From NCBI GenBank assembly GCA_017443465.1, contig JAFRXO010000036.1, positions 1 to 41,976 of the forward strand: 41,976 bases of DNA, read 5' to 3'. The stretch is from Bacteroidales bacterium. GTDB taxonomy: Bacteria; Bacteroidota; Bacteroidia; Bacteroidales; UBA932. The notes under the pieces are model-generated. The model did no database searches. It was not told the origin of the DNA and saw only the letters and a list, made by a program, of their open reading frames with translations. Shown piece by piece: positions 7,998 to 17,985 of this stretch (position 1 is the stretch's first letter; the number at the start of each line of letters is the position of its first letter). A program made the translations under genes and the position numbers.

Positions 7998-8806
7998 CCC
8001 TGACGCTGCCGCACGGCTTCGAACAGCAGGATGGCGGCAGACACAGAGACGTTAAGGGAATCCAGTCTCCCGAGCATCGGGATCAATATATGAGAATCCG
8101 CGGCCTCTCTCCACACCGGAGTGAGGCCGGTTGATTCCGTACCCATGACTATCGCGGTCGGACCTGTCATAGGCGTGTCGTAGTAGGGTGAGGAATCCTG
8201 CAGCTGGGCGGTAAGGATGCGTATCCCCTTGGATTTGAGCCATGATATGGCTTCGGCCGAAGTGCAGGCGACTGTCGGTACGGTGAAAACCGCGCCTATG
8301 CTGGAACGTACGACGTTGGGGTTGTAGAGGTCGGTCAGAGGGTCGCAGACTATCACGGCATCCGCGCCTGCGGCATCCGCGCTGCGGAGGACCGCACCGA
8401 GATTCCCCGGCTTTTCCACGGATTCGAGGACTATCACCAGAGGTTCTCCGGCAGGATGTATGTCGTCCAAGGTCCGGTCTTTCCACTCTACTTCCGCGAG
8501 GACTCCTTCAGTGCCTTCCCGATAGGCGATCTTGGCGTAAACTTCCGGAGTGAGGTCGAAGCATCTGCAATCCTGGTTGGCAGCCTCAGCCGCTTCGGCG
8601 ATCGGCCTGAAAACATCATCTCTGATAGTGTCGGGGCAGCGGAATATCGTCCTGGGCCGGAATCCGGCTTCCAGGCAGTGCCCGAGTTCCCTGACACCTT
8701 CGACAAGGAAGAGACCCTTCTCCCGCCTGACTTTGGATTTGTAGCCCAGCGAAAGAGCCTCCCTTATCTTTGGGTTCTGTACGGAGGTGATGGTCTCGGT
8801 TCTCAC
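7973..8806 (-). CDS. TrmH/SpoU-family RNA 2'-O-methyltransferase (RlmB-like)
   Basis: A 277-aa SPOUT enzyme that methylates ribose 2'-OH in rRNA or tRNA using SAM. An N-terminal substrate-binding domain ([20 protein letters not shown], then FLVEGVRE) is followed by the knot domain with its three motifs: [29 protein letters not shown] and [16 protein letters not shown]. Length and domain order match the RlmB/YsgA-like group. The target nucleotide cannot be read from sequence. The start is GTG 8806, and the lysS stop TGA overlaps it as GTGA, so translation is probably coupled to lysS. Confidence 0.9.
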   Translation of the reverse strand: MRTETITSVQNPKIREALSLGYKSKVRREKGLFLVEGVRELGHCLEAGFRPRTIFRCPDTIRDDVFRPIAEAAEAANQDCRCFDLTPEVYAKIAYREGTEGVLAEVEWKDRTLDDIHPAGEPLVIVLESVEKPGNLGAVLRSADAAGADAVIVCDPLTDLYNPNVVRSSIGAVFTVPTVACTSAEAISWLKSKGIRILTAQLQDSSPYYDTPMTGPTAIVMGTESTGLTPVWREAADSHILIPMLGRLDSLNVSVSAAILLFEAVRQRQGQTRERRP

Positions 8807-10314
8807 TTCTCAGGCCTCATCTGGGGGAAGAAGAGGACGTCCTGGATAGTGCTCTGGTCGAGCATGAGCATGGCAAGGCGGTCGATGCCTATGCCGATGC
8901 CGGAAGTGGGGGGCATGCCATATTCAAGGGCGCGCACGAAGTCGTAGTCCACGTACATTGCCTCGTCGTCACCCTTCATCTTCAGCTTGGCTTCTTCCTT
9001 GAAGCGGTCCAGCTGGTCCACGGGGTCGTTGAGCTCTGAATAGGCGTTGGCGAGCTCATGCCCGTTCACGAAGAGCTCGAAGCGCTCGGTGAGGCGGTCG
9101 TCATAGCGGCATCTCTTGGTAAGGGGAGACATCTCAACAGGATAATCCGTAACGAATGTCGGCTGGATGAAATGGTCTTCGCAAAACTGTCCGAAGATTG
9201 CGTCGATCAGCTTTCCGCGTCCCATGGACGGGGTGGTTTCGACCTTGAGGGAAGCACAGGTAGCCCTGAGTTCATCCTCGTCCATATCCGAGACATCGAC
9301 TCCTGCATATTCCTTGATAGCATCCAGTATCCTGATCCTTCTCCACGGAGCCTTGAAGTCGATATCCTTTCCGTCCGTGTGGACCACCGTAGTCCCGTGA
9401 AGCTTGACAGCGATCTTTTCGAGCATCTTCTCGGTGAAGTCCATCATCCATATGTAGTCCTTGTAAGCGGCATAGAGCTCCATCTGGGTGAACTCGGGAT
9501 TGTGGGTACGGTCCATTCCTTCGTTGCGGAAGTCCTTGGCGAATTCGAAGACTCCGTCATATCCTCCGACGATGAGTTTCTTCAGGTAAAGCTCATCGGC
9601 GATCCTCAGATAGAGGGGAATGTCCAGTGCATTGTGGTGGGTGATGAAGGGCCTTGCGGTGGCACCTCCGGGAATTGACTGGAGGATAGGGGTTTCCACC
9701 TCCAGGTAGCCGGCGTCTGAGCAGTACTCCCTCATGGTGTTGATAATCTGTGTCCTCTTGACAAAGACCTCCCTTACCGCAGGGTTCACCATCAGGTCTA
9801 CGTACCTCTGCCTGTAGCGGAGTTCCGGATCGGTGAAGGCGTCATGTACCTTTCCGTCGGCCTCCTTGACGATGGGAGGCACCCTGAGCGATTTGCTCAG
9901 GACGGTGAGCTCCTTGGCGTGGACGCTGAGCTGGCCCGTCTGGGTGTAGAAGGCGAAGCCCTTGATTCCGACTATATCACCTATGTCGAGCAGTTTCTTG
10001 AAGACAGTGTTGTACATGGTCTTGTCTTCACCTGGACAAAGTTCGTCACGTTTAGCATAGACCTGTATGCGGCCCGTGGCATCCTGAAGCTCGAAGAATG
10101 ACGCGGCACCCATGATGCGGCGCGTCATCATCCTTCCGGCTATGCACACGTCCTGCATGTTGCCTTTCTCCGGGTCATAGTTTTCGGCTATGCTTTTGGC
10201 GGTAGCGTTGACAGGGTATTGCGGGGCGGGATACGGATTGATGCCCATCTCGCGCAGCTTCTGCATTGAATCCCTGCGCTGTTGTTCCTGTTCGTTGAAC
10301 GTCTTTGTTTCCAT
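8803..10314 (-). CDS. lysS: Lysyl-tRNA synthetase, class II
   Basis: Charges tRNA-Lys in the cytosol. The 503-aa product starts [20 protein letters not shown] at ATG 10314. The open frame runs on to 10605, but the extension would cross the divergent recJ gene and its promoter and is not LysRS-like. The N-terminal OB fold domain holds [20 protein letters not shown]. The class II catalytic core has motif 1 around [20 protein letters not shown], motif 2 [20 protein letters not shown], and motif 3 [17 protein letters not shown]. Length matches E. coli LysS (505 aa). It is cotranscribed with the RNA methyltransferase downstream (GTGA overlap). Confidence 0.97.
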   Translation of the reverse strand: METKTFNEQEQQRRDSMQKLREMGINPYPAPQYPVNATAKSIAENYDPEKGNMQDVCIAGRMMTRRIMGAASFFELQDATGRIQVYAKRDELCPGEDKTMYNTVFKKLLDIGDIVGIKGFAFYTQTGQLSVHAKELTVLSKSLRVPPIVKEADGKVHDAFTDPELRYRQRYVDLMVNPAVREVFVKRTQIINTMREYCSDAGYLEVETPILQSIPGGATARPFITHHNALDIPLYLRIADELYLKKLIVGGYDGVFEFAKDFRNEGMDRTHNPEFTQMELYAAYKDYIWMMDFTEKMLEKIAVKLHGTTVVHTDGKDIDFKAPWRRIRILDAIKEYAGVDVSDMDEDELRATCASLKVETTPSMGRGKLIDAIFGQFCEDHFIQPTFVTDYPVEMSPLTKRCRYDDRLTERFELFVNGHELANAYSELNDPVDQLDRFKEEAKLKMKGDDEAMYVDYDFVRALEYGMPPTSGIGIGIDRLAMLMLDQSTIQDVLFFPQMRPEK

Positions 10315-10343
10315 TTTCTCTGCTTTCTGGTCTGTTTGAATCA

Positions 10344-10351
10344 CAAAAATA
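10344..10351 (-). promoter_or_regulatory. Probable lysS promoter -7 element
   Basis: TATTTTTG on the minus strand, 29 bp before the chosen lysS ATG, fits TAnnTTTG. This also argues for the internal start, because the longer frame would begin upstream of this element. No matching TTG at 19-20 bp is seen. Confidence 0.55.
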
Positions 10352-10394
10352 CCATAATTATTTTGATTCTCCGCATCCAATTTGACCGGGCAGC

Positions 10395-10425
10395 TTTGCT
10401 TGTCTGAAAAAAAGCGGTAAATTTG
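10395..10425 (+). promoter_or_regulatory. recJ promoter, possibly giving a leaderless mRNA
   Basis: TTTG (10395-10398), a 19-bp spacer and TAAATTTG (10418-10425) make a complete Bacteroides consensus promoter. The recJ ATG is at 10432, only 6 nt after the -7 element, so transcription would start within about 1-3 nt of the start codon. Confidence 0.8.
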
Positions 10426-10431
10426 TGAACT

Positions 10432-12165
10432 ATGGGCAAAGAGAAAAAATGGAATCTGAAACCTTCCGCGGACCGCGAGAAGGTGACGGTCCTTGCCACT
10501 CAGCTGGGCATAGACGAGGTCCTTGCCGAACTCCTGGTGAACAGGGGAGTGGAGACTTTCGAGCAGGCGAGGGTTTTCTTCAGGCCCAGTCTCGAAGACC
10601 TTCATGATCCTTTCCTGATGAAGGATATGGACAAGGCGGTCGAGAGAATACGCAAAGCCCTTATTTCAGAAGAAAAGATCCTGGTTTACGGCGATTACGA
10701 TGTCGATGGCACTACTGCCGTCTCCCTCGTGTACTCCTTCCTGAGGCGCTACAGCCGCAACGTGGACTTCTACATCCCTGACCGTTACGATGAAGGGTAC
10801 GGAGTTTCATTCAAGGGACTCGACTGGGCGGCCGACAACCATTTCACTCTCATAATCACCCTCGACTGCGGCATAAAGGCCAATGACAAGGTGGCATATG
10901 CTTCCGCCAAAGGAATGGATATGATCATATGCGACCATCACCTGCCGGAAGAAGAACTGCCCCCCGCAGTCGCGGTGCTTGATCCCAAGCGCGCCGACGA
11001 CACATATCCTTTCGACGACTTGTGCGGCTGCGGAGTCGGTTTCAAGCTGGTCCAGGGCTATGCCCAGCGTTACGGGATCCCGTTCGAGACCCTGATGCCC
11101 TTCCTGGACCTGCTGGTGGTTAGCATAGCGTCGGACCTGGTGACCATAGTCGGGGAGAACAGGATCCTGGCCTATTACGGTCTCATACAGCTCAACAAGA
11201 GCCAGCGCAGGGGGATGCTTGCCCTGATCAACCTGGCGAAACTCGATCCGGGCCACGTTACCATAGACGACATAGTCTTCAAGATCGGTCCCAGGATCAA
11301 TGCGGCCGGACGTATGGAAAGCGGAAGGATCGCAGTGGAGCTCCTTACCGCGGCAGACGACCAGACCGCATTCCGGATAGGGAACGAAATCAATGACAAC
11401 AACAACGACCGCAAGAGCATAGACAGGGAAATCACCCAGCAGGCTCTCAACATGGCCGTCGACGGGCATGCGCTTGCAAACAAGCATGCGACCATAGTGT
11501 ACAATCCTCAGTGGAACAAGGGCGTCGTGGGAATAGTGGCATCAAGACTTGTAGAGGCCTATTACAAGCCAACAGTGGTCCTGACCAAGTCCAACGGACT
11601 GGTTACCGGATCCGCCCGCAGCGTCAGGGGATTCGACCTGTACGCCAGCATCGAGAGCTGCGCCGACCTGCTGGAGAATTTCGGCGGACACGTGTATGCC
11701 GCCGGACTCACCCTCAAGGAAGAGAACCTGGCGGAATTCGCCAGGAGGATGGATGCATATGTAGGGGAACACTCTACAGATGAGATGCTTACGCCTGTAA
11801 TCGACATAGACTCGAAACTGGATTTCTCCCGTATCACCCCGAAATTCCTGCGTATCCTCAAGCAGTTCCAGCCTTTCGGTCCGGGCAACTCCACCCCGGT
11901 CTTCCGTACGGACAATGTCTATGACGCCGGAAACGGACGTCTGGTCGGGGGCGGAGCTTCCCACATCAGGCTTGACCTCATCCAGGAAGACCAGCCTTAC
12001 CACCCCATCCCGGCGATAGCGTTCAACATGGCCGGATTCTACGACTACATAAAGTCAGGGAATCCGGTGGACATATGCTATTCGATCGTGGAGAATTACT
12101 ACCGGGGAAGTTCATCCCTCCAGCTCCGTATCAGGGACATGAAGGAGAGGGATGAGTTCATCTAG
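10432..12165 (+). CDS. recJ: Single-stranded-DNA-specific exonuclease RecJ
   Basis: A 577-aa 5'-3' exonuclease of the DHH superfamily for recombination and mismatch/base excision repair. Visible motifs are [11 protein letters not shown] (motif I), the acidic TLDCGIKA, the eponymous [28 protein letters not shown], and in the DHHA1 part [26 protein letters not shown] and [12 protein letters not shown]. The OB-fold C-terminus ends [16 protein letters not shown]. Length matches the family. Its last 54 bp overlap the 3' end of convergent aroK, and both reading frames look genuine there. SSB, its usual partner, is 5 kb away. Confidence 0.96.
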   Translation: MGKEKKWNLKPSADREKVTVLATQLGIDEVLAELLVNRGVETFEQARVFFRPSLEDLHDPFLMKDMDKAVERIRKALISEEKILVYGDYDVDGTTAVSLVYSFLRRYSRNVDFYIPDRYDEGYGVSFKGLDWAADNHFTLIITLDCGIKANDKVAYASAKGMDMIICDHHLPEEELPPAVAVLDPKRADDTYPFDDLCGCGVGFKLVQGYAQRYGIPFETLMPFLDLLVVSIASDLVTIVGENRILAYYGLIQLNKSQRRGMLALINLAKLDPGHVTIDDIVFKIGPRINAAGRMESGRIAVELLTAADDQTAFRIGNEINDNNNDRKSIDREITQQALNMAVDGHALANKHATIVYNPQWNKGVVGIVASRLVEAYYKPTVVLTKSNGLVTGSARSVRGFDLYASIESCADLLENFGGHVYAAGLTLKEENLAEFARRMDAYVGEHSTDEMLTPVIDIDSKLDFSRITPKFLRILKQFQPFGPGNSTPVFRTDNVYDAGNGRLVGGGASHIRLDLIQEDQPYHPIPAIAFNMAGFYDYIKSGNPVDICYSIVENYYRGSSSLQLRIRDMKERDEFI

Positions 12166-12645
12166 AGGGGACTCGTTGTTTTCAACCGTAATCTCAGCGC
12201 AGCGCGCATATGTTTCTTCCCTCTCTTCGAGTAGGGCTTCAATCCTCGTCCTCAGGTCCTGTCCGCCAAGCATCGGGCGGGATGACTGGGTACCTTCCAG
12301 GTTCCCGAGAAGGGTTTCGACGGAAGCTTTGAGATAGACGCACAGGGTCTTTTCCCTTACCAGCCTTTCACATTCCGGAGTCATCAGCGTGCCTCCTCCC
12401 AGAGCCAGAACAAGGTCGATCTTCCCGGATTTGGACTCATTCTCCAGCAGCTTTTCCAAGGCTTCGAGTTCAGCAGCCCTGAAGGCAGCTTCCCCTTGAG
12501 TTGCAAATATTTCCGGGATAGCCATCCCTTGGGCTTCCTCAATCACCTGGTCCAGGTCAAGGAAGGCGCAGCCCAGCCTTTCAGCGAGGATTTTACCTGT
12601 GGTCGTCTTGCCGCTTCCCATGAAGCCGGTGAGGGTGAGTACCAT
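12112..12645 (-). CDS. aroK: Shikimate kinase
   Basis: Phosphorylates shikimate at O3 with ATP in the chorismate pathway. From ATG 12645 the product is 177 aa: MVLTLTGFMGSGKTTTGKIL with Walker A GFMGSGKT, then shikimate-binding DLDQVIEEAQG, FRAAELEALEKLL, and LALGGGTLMTPE. The open frame extends upstream to 12867, but that part is antisense to the repetitive parC tail and is not kinase-like. The gene starts 1 nt after the parC stop and is the last of a long minus-strand unit. Its 3' end lies within recJ. Confidence 0.95.
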   Translation of the reverse strand: MVLTLTGFMGSGKTTTGKILAERLGCAFLDLDQVIEEAQGMAIPEIFATQGEAAFRAAELEALEKLLENESKSGKIDLVLALGGGTLMTPECERLVREKTLCVYLKASVETLLGNLEGTQSSRPMLGGQDLRTRIEALLEEREETYARCAEITVENNESPLDELIPLLHVPDTELEG

Positions 12646-12646
12646 A

Positions 12647-15643
12647 TCAGAACAGGGTAGGCTCCGGGTCGTTGGGATCGAATCCTCCGTTGTCCAGGTC
12701 GGCATCGATGTCTCCCGGATCGAGAGGAATCCCTTCACCGGTAGGATCAATGATGTCTGTGGCATCGATTGGAGCCGGTTCCGGCTTCGGTTCCGCTTTC
12801 TTCCTGGCCTGCGGTTTAGCCTTTGCCTTCGGTTTCGGTTCCGGTTGAGGCTCTGGCTGATGTTCATGCTCCAGGGGCAGGCCGGGTTCCGGAGCAGGCT
12901 GTGGTTCGGGTTCCGGAGCAGGCTGTGGTTCGGGTTCCGGAGTGGGTTCCGGTTGAGGCTCCGGCTGGGCCTCAGGTTCCTGAACCGGCTGGGCCTCAGG
13001 CTCCTGAACGGGTTCGGTATCCGGTTCCTGAGCGTCCTCGGAGTCGGTCTCCGGCTCGTCCTCTGCCTTCGGCGATTCCAGGAATTTGACGGAAACGACC
13101 TCGAGGGCGGAACACTTCTTACCCTTCGCTGTGTAGCCCTTCTTTCCTATGAAGGACTCGGCCTGGAGTATCTCGGGCTCATGTGCGGAAGATTTTCCGC
13201 CGAATGTGAGCTCGATGCGCGGCTCTTCATCCGCAGTGATTCCCACGAGGTAGGAACCCCTTTCCTTAGATATGAAGGACTGGGGGGTATTGTCGCTCTC
13301 CACAAAGGAGAACCTCTTGACGTAGAATGCTTTGGCCTTTCCGTCCCAGTAAGTCGCGGTGTAGGTGGCCTCCGGGTCGAACTTGCATATGTCCAGGACT
13401 TCGCCCTGATAGCGGTTGGACAGGTCGAAGGACGTAGTGTAGAAGGTGCCGTTTGTGAATATGGCGAGCACCTTGTCTTCGGCCTCGAATTCGCCGAGGA
13501 AGAGGCCGCGGGCGTCCTCGTTGAGCTTCTGTACATCGGCATCGTACCAGATCTTCTTGCCTCCGAGAGTGGACACTCCCTTGGCTTTCAGCTGGATACG
13601 GGCGATGGGATTCTTTGACACCACATTTCCCCTGGCACCCTTTCCCTTGACGGCAAGGGTCGAGAAATCGTATTCGAGGGTAGATTTCTTCAGCTTCGGA
13701 CGCGGTCTGAGGGATATGCGGAGGACTTCGGCTTCTCCGTTGTGGTTGACCGTCATCCAGACAATCTGCGAACCGGGTTCACCGGTAGTGATGTCATATT
13801 CCTTGTCGCGTGTCAGTGAGGTAATTGCGAAGCGCTTGGCGTAATATGTTCCGCTCTTGCCGAGGCGGTAGACCACGTTGTAGATAGTGCGCTCGTCATC
13901 ATGTCCCCACAGGCCTACATAGATGAGGTTCTTCCAGAAGAAGGCCTTGTCAGTGACCTTGGACACCTTGTACTTACCGTCCTTGGCGATGGTGATTATC
14001 TCGGAAATGTCGGAGCAATCGCATATGTACTGTCCGCCGTCATCCTTCTTGAGGCCTATGCCTACGAAGCCCTCTTCCATGTTGGCGTAGAGCTTGGCGT
14101 TCTTGTTGACCACCTTGGTGGCGGCAATCGCCTCGAAGGAAGTTATTTCCGTCTGGCGCGGATAGTCGTCTCCGTACTTTTTCTTGAGGTTCTTGAACCA
14201 GTCGATGGTGTAGCGGGTCAGGTGCTCCAGGTTGTTCTGGACCTTTGCCATCTCCTCCTCTATGGAACGGATCTTCTCATCAACGGCCTTGGTGTCGAAC
14301 TTGGAGATCTTGCGGACCGGCTTCTCGACCAGCTTCATTATGTCCTCCATCGTGATCTCCCGCCTGACCCTGTCCTGGAATTCCTTCATCCTGGCCAGCA
14401 CGTCATCCAGCTGGGCGTTCCAGGTCTTCTGGTCCTGCTCCAGGATCTTGTACACCCTTTCCTCGAAGAAGATCTTTTCCAGGGAGTTGTAGTGCCAGTC
14501 GTTCTCGAGTTCCCCGAGGCGGATCTTAAGCTGCTCTCCCAGAAGGTCGCGGGTGTGCCAGGTGTCGTATTCCAGGATGTCCTTTACAGAGAGGAACTGC
14601 GGCTTGTTGTCCACAATGACGCAGGCATTGGGAGCTATGGTCGTCTCGCAGTCCGTGAAGGCATACAAGGCGTCGATCGTCTTGTCCGGGGAGACATCTT
14701 TGGGAAGGCGTATGACTATGTCTACCTTGTCGGTAGTCATGTCCTCGATCTTGCTGATGCGGATCTTTCCCTTGTCCTTGGCCTTGAGGATAGAGTCGAT
14801 CAGGATATGGGTGGTCTTCCCATATGGGATCTCGGTGATAGTGATGGTGTTCTTGTCGTTTTTCTCGATCTTGGCGCGCACCTTCACGCTTCCGCCCCTG
14901 CGTCCGTCGTTGTATTTGGAGCAGTCGGCATATCCTCCAGTCGGGAAGTCGGGATAGAGGTCATACGGTTCGTTCTTCAGGATGGCTATGGAGCTGTCCA
15001 GAAGCTCGTTGAAGTTGTGGGGGAGGATCTTGGACGCCATTCCGACGGCGATGCCCTCGGTGCCCTGTGCGAGAAGGAGGGGGAAACGGACGGGAAGCTC
15101 CGTCGGCTCCTGGTTCCTTCCGTCATATGAAGTCATCCAGTGGGTGATCTTGGGGTCGAAAACGACTTCTTTGGCGAACTTTGTCAGACGGCCTTCAATG
15201 TAACGCGGAGCGGCGTTGGAGTCACCTGTAAGGATGTTTCCCCAGTTTCCCTGGCCTTCCACTGTGAACCCTTTCTGACCGAGCTGGACGAGGGCTCCGA
15301 GAATCGAAGCGTCTCCGTGGGGATGGTACTGCATAGCCTGTCCCACGATGTTGGCGACCTTGTTGAAACGGCCGTCATCCATCCTGTACATGGCATGGAG
15401 GACCCTGCGCTGCACGGGTTTCAGACCGTCAACGATGTGCGGGACCGCCCTCTGGAGGATTACATATGACGAATAGTCCAGGAACCAGTCCTTGAACATT
15501 CCGGACAGCTTGTACTTCTTGCTGTCCTGCCCGAGAAGCCTGTCATATTTCCCCGAAGGCTGGGAGTCTTCGGCTAATGGGGCTTCTTCCAGCTGTTCTT
15601 CTTCCTGCAGTCCGTCTTCGATGTTCTCGTCGTCTTCTTTCAT
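12647..15643 (-). CDS. parC: DNA topoisomerase IV subunit A with a Pro/Glu-rich C-terminal tail
   Basis: A 998-aa type IIA topoisomerase breakage-reunion subunit. The core starts near residue 45 (MFKDWFLDYSSYVILQRAVP). It contains VQRRVLHAM, the active-site tyrosine in NAAPRYIEGRL, and VGMASKILPHNFNEL. A beta-pinwheel C-terminal domain follows (KGKGARGNVVSKNPIARIQ). No GyrA box (QRRGGKG-like) is visible, so I prefer ParC to GyrA. The final roughly 130 residues are a low-complexity tail of repeated EPEAQPVQ, EPQPAPEP and then KPKAKAKPQARKKAEPKPEPAP, ending DPNDPEPTLF. The usual family length is near 880, so the tail is an extension. parE is not adjacent. It lies 9 nt downstream of era. Confidence 0.93.
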   Translation of the reverse strand: MKEDDENIEDGLQEEEQLEEAPLAEDSQPSGKYDRLLGQDSKKYKLSGMFKDWFLDYSSYVILQRAVPHIVDGLKPVQRRVLHAMYRMDDGRFNKVANIVGQAMQYHPHGDASILGALVQLGQKGFTVEGQGNWGNILTGDSNAAPRYIEGRLTKFAKEVVFDPKITHWMTSYDGRNQEPTELPVRFPLLLAQGTEGIAVGMASKILPHNFNELLDSSIAILKNEPYDLYPDFPTGGYADCSKYNDGRRGGSVKVRAKIEKNDKNTITITEIPYGKTTHILIDSILKAKDKGKIRISKIEDMTTDKVDIVIRLPKDVSPDKTIDALYAFTDCETTIAPNACVIVDNKPQFLSVKDILEYDTWHTRDLLGEQLKIRLGELENDWHYNSLEKIFFEERVYKILEQDQKTWNAQLDDVLARMKEFQDRVRREITMEDIMKLVEKPVRKISKFDTKAVDEKIRSIEEEMAKVQNNLEHLTRYTIDWFKNLKKKYGDDYPRQTEITSFEAIAATKVVNKNAKLYANMEEGFVGIGLKKDDGGQYICDCSDISEIITIAKDGKYKVSKVTDKAFFWKNLIYVGLWGHDDERTIYNVVYRLGKSGTYYAKRFAITSLTRDKEYDITTGEPGSQIVWMTVNHNGEAEVLRISLRPRPKLKKSTLEYDFSTLAVKGKGARGNVVSKNPIARIQLKAKGVSTLGGKKIWYDADVQKLNEDARGLFLGEFEAEDKVLAIFTNGTFYTTSFDLSNRYQGEVLDICKFDPEATYTATYWDGKAKAFYVKRFSFVESDNTPQSFISKERGSYLVGITADEEPRIELTFGGKSSAHEPEILQAESFIGKKGYTAKGKKCSALEVVSVKFLESPKAEDEPETDSEDAQEPDTEPVQEPEAQPVQEPEAQPEPQPEPTPEPEPQPAPEPEPQPAPEPGLPLEHEHQPEPQPEPKPKAKAKPQARKKAEPKPEPAPIDATDIIDPTGEGIPLDPGDIDADLDNGGFDPNDPEPTLF
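12885..13010. repeat. 24-bp tandem repeats inside the parC tail
   Basis: About three copies of a 24-bp unit (ggttccggagcaggctgtgg and onward) run through 12885-12950. Two copies of a second 24-bp unit starting ccggctgggcctcagg lie at 12961-12984 and 12985-13008. The period is a multiple of three, and the repeats encode the Pro/Glu-rich tail of ParC. Copy number probably varies between strains. Confidence 0.8.
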
Positions 15644-15652
15644 TTGGCCTCT

Positions 15653-16528
15653 TTAATCTTCGTATCCGAATCTTCTCATTTCCTTGCGGCTGTTCCTCCA
15701 GTCAGGATCCACCTTCACGAAAGTGCTGAGGAAGACTTTCTTCTGGAAGAAATCCTCCATGTCGATCCTGGCCTGGGTCGCAGTCCTCTTCAGGGCCGAA
15801 CCGCCCTTGCCTATGATTATTCCCTTCTGGGAATCCCTCATCACGTAGATGACAGCGCTGATCTCGTAGCGCTCTTCCCCTTCCTTGAAAGCCTCGATCT
15901 CCACCTGGCAGCTGTAGGGAATCTCCTCGGAGTAGTTCTCGAATATCTTCTCCCGGAGGATTTCAGCTGCGAAGAAACGCAGGCTGCGGTCGGTGAAGAC
16001 ATCCTTGTCGTACCACTGGGGGGCTTCAGGCAGATTGGCCTTTACCGCCTCGAGAACGCTCTGGAGGTTGAATTTCTCCTTCGCCGAGATGGGGATCACA
16101 GTAGCGGCGGGAATCTCGTTCTGCCACCACTGCATCAGTTCCATCACCCGTTTCTGGTCGCTGACATCTATCTTGTTGATGACCAGGACCACCGGGCAGG
16201 TGACCTTCTTGAGCTTCTCTATGTAGGTGACGTTCTTGTCGGCTTTCTCCACTGTGTCAGTGACATAGAGGATGACGTCGGCGTCTCCGATCGCCGCATC
16301 CACGTAACCGAGCATGTTCTCCTGGAGCCTGTAGTTCGGTTTCAGGATGCCCGGGGTGTCTGACCACACGATCTGGAAGTCATCTCCGTTCACTATCCCC
16401 ATGATACGGTTGCGGGTAGTCTGAGCCTTTGCCGTAACTATGGAGAGCTTTTCGCCCACGAGTGCATTCATGAGCGTAGATTTACCTACGTTAGGATTCC
16501 CTATTATGTTGACGAAACCGGATTTCAT
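15653..16528 (-). CDS. era: GTPase Era
   Basis: An essential GTPase that binds the 3' end of 16S rRNA during 30S assembly. The 291-aa product shows G1 GNPNVGKST, a switch with KAQTTRNRIMGI, G3 DTPG, G4 NKID, G5 ISAKEKFN and a C-terminal KH domain with IIGKGGSALKRTATQARIDME. I prefer ATG 16528, which forms TGATG with the rluB stop. A GTG one codon upstream (16531) is the alternative. It is translationally coupled to rluB upstream and followed by parC. Confidence 0.96.
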   Translation of the reverse strand: MKSGFVNIIGNPNVGKSTLMNALVGEKLSIVTAKAQTTRNRIMGIVNGDDFQIVWSDTPGILKPNYRLQENMLGYVDAAIGDADVILYVTDTVEKADKNVTYIEKLKKVTCPVVLVINKIDVSDQKRVMELMQWWQNEIPAATVIPISAKEKFNLQSVLEAVKANLPEAPQWYDKDVFTDRSLRFFAAEILREKIFENYSEEIPYSCQVEIEAFKEGEERYEISAVIYVMRDSQKGIIIGKGGSALKRTATQARIDMEDFFQKKVFLSTFVKVDPDWRNSRKEMRRFGYED

Positions 16529-17904
16529 CACATGTAGGCTCCCATCTTGAGGATGTTGATCTCACCCTGGGTGAGGTAGCGCCATTCGCCCTTCTGGAGA
16601 CCTTTCTTGGTCAGTCCTGCGAAATAGACGCGGTCCAGGGCACGGACATCATATCCGAGCGACTCGAAGATCCTGCGGACGATGCGGTTGCGTCCCGAGT
16701 GGATCTTGATCCCCAGCTTGCGGTGATCGTTCTCGTCGATGTACTCGAGCTCGTCAGCGGCGATGGTGCCGTCGTTAAGTTCGATTCCGGCCATGATCTT
16801 GTCGTGGTCTTCCTCCTTGAGATTGTGGTCGAGGATCACCTGGTAGATCTTTTTCTTGTCGTAGGAGGGATGGGTCAGTTTCTCGGCGATGTCGCCGTCG
16901 TTGGTGAACATCAGGACTCCCGTGGTGTTCTTGTCAAGCCTTCCGACCGGGAAAACCCTGGAGGTGCAGCCCTTGAGGAGTTCCATCACGGTGCGGTCGG
17001 CATGGGGGTCGCTGGCGGTAGTGACATAGCCCTTGGGCTTGTTCATCACAATGTAGATCTTCTCCTCGCCTTTGAGCCTCTCTCCGTTGAAACGGACATC
17101 ATCAGTCAGGACGTTGATCTTGGTGCCGAGGGTGGTAACCACCTCTCCGTTCACAGTGACCACTCCGGCCTGGATAAACTGGTCAGCCTCCCTCCTGGAG
17201 CAGACTCCGGAGTTGGCGATGTATTTATTGAGGCGCTCCACTTCCTTGATGGGTGTTGCCACCTGGTCATTGTCGGAAAGGTTGATGTTCTGGGCGCTCG
17301 AGTTCATCATCTGGTTGACGGTCTCGTTGTTGTCGTTGAACATTCCGTCTTCCCTCCTTCCATAAGGCTTCTGGCCATATGGCTTGCGCTGGAAGCCGCC
17401 GCGTCCCTGCTGGGCGCCACGGTATCCGTAAGGACGGCGCTCGCCGTTGTCGGCGCTTTTCTGCCAGGGCTTGTGCTCGGACGGCCTGCCGCTGCGGTCA
17501 GGATACCTGTCTCCCTGACGGTCATATGACCTGGGAGCGCCATATGAGTTCCTCTGCTGGTCGTGTGTTCCGCGGGACGGTCTGCCCTGGTAGCCGCCCT
17601 GTGACGGCCTGTCGCCATAGCGGCGCGGCGCACCCTCCTCATGATCGGAACCCGAATGATGGGAATAGGACCTTGACGGAGCCCTGCGGTCGCCGTAAGG
17701 CCTTGGCCCATAGTTGCTTCTGTGTTCTGTGAAATTGCTGCGTGACGGTCTGTCACCGTAGTTGCGGGGTCTTTCTTCCTCTCCGCCCACTTTTCTCCTG
17801 GGCCTGAGACGCCTGCCTTCGGAGGTGTAGCCGGCATCATTGCCGTTCCTTCCGGATGTGTTCTGCGCGGATTGCCTTCCCGCGTTTTCGTAATGTTCTT
17901 CCAT
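16528..17904 (-). CDS. Pseudouridine synthase RluB/RsuA family with long disordered N-terminus
   Basis: A 458-aa protein with two parts. Residues 1 to about 215 are low complexity and rich in Arg, Gly, Ser, Tyr and Pro (for example YGDRPSQGGYQGRPSRG and GRGGFQRKPYGQKPYGRRED), probably a disordered RNA-binding extension. From about 220 comes an S4 domain (RLNKYIANSGVCSRREADQF) and then the catalytic domain with the aspartate motif VGRLDKNTTGVLMFTNDGD and the closing IHSGRNRIVRRIFE. These enzymes convert a uridine of 23S or 16S rRNA to pseudouridine. Start ATG 17904 is preferred over the in-frame extension to 17964. Long Arg/Gly-rich N-termini on this family are common in Bacteroidota. Confidence 0.92.
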   Translation of the reverse strand: MEEHYENAGRQSAQNTSGRNGNDAGYTSEGRRLRPRRKVGGEEERPRNYGDRPSRSNFTEHRSNYGPRPYGDRRAPSRSYSHHSGSDHEEGAPRRYGDRPSQGGYQGRPSRGTHDQQRNSYGAPRSYDRQGDRYPDRSGRPSEHKPWQKSADNGERRPYGYRGAQQGRGGFQRKPYGQKPYGRREDGMFNDNNETVNQMMNSSAQNINLSDNDQVATPIKEVERLNKYIANSGVCSRREADQFIQAGVVTVNGEVVTTLGTKINVLTDDVRFNGERLKGEEKIYIVMNKPKGYVTTASDPHADRTVMELLKGCTSRVFPVGRLDKNTTGVLMFTNDGDIAEKLTHPSYDKKKIYQVILDHNLKEEDHDKIMAGIELNDGTIAADELEYIDENDHRKLGIKIHSGRNRIVRRIFESLGYDVRALDRVYFAGLTKKGLQKGEWRYLTQGEINILKMGAYM

Positions 17905-17985
17905 TTGTTTGCCCTTCACGGGTTTTTTTAATTGTTGGTAAAGGCCAGTCGTGACTCCCGTCACGGCCGTGGCCTGGGAAATTGT

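Noticed and set aside
10315-10605. N-terminal extension of lysS
   Set aside because: It crosses the divergent recJ start and both promoters, and the sequence is unlike LysRS. ATG 10314 gives the family length.
12646-12867. N-terminal extension of aroK
   Set aside because: It is antisense to the repetitive parC tail and is Arg/Asn-rich by that fact. The kinase fold begins at ATG 12645.
12885-13010. Possible CRISPR array
   Set aside because: The repeats are contiguous 24-bp units without spacers and in frame with parC.
13901-15130. 409-aa plus-strand ORF
   Set aside because: It is antisense to the parC catalytic domain and shows no domain of its own.
17941-17985. GC palindrome CACGGCCGTG between tonB and rluB as a terminator
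   Set aside because: The palindrome is short and not followed by a T run in the direction of transcription, so I did not call a terminator.
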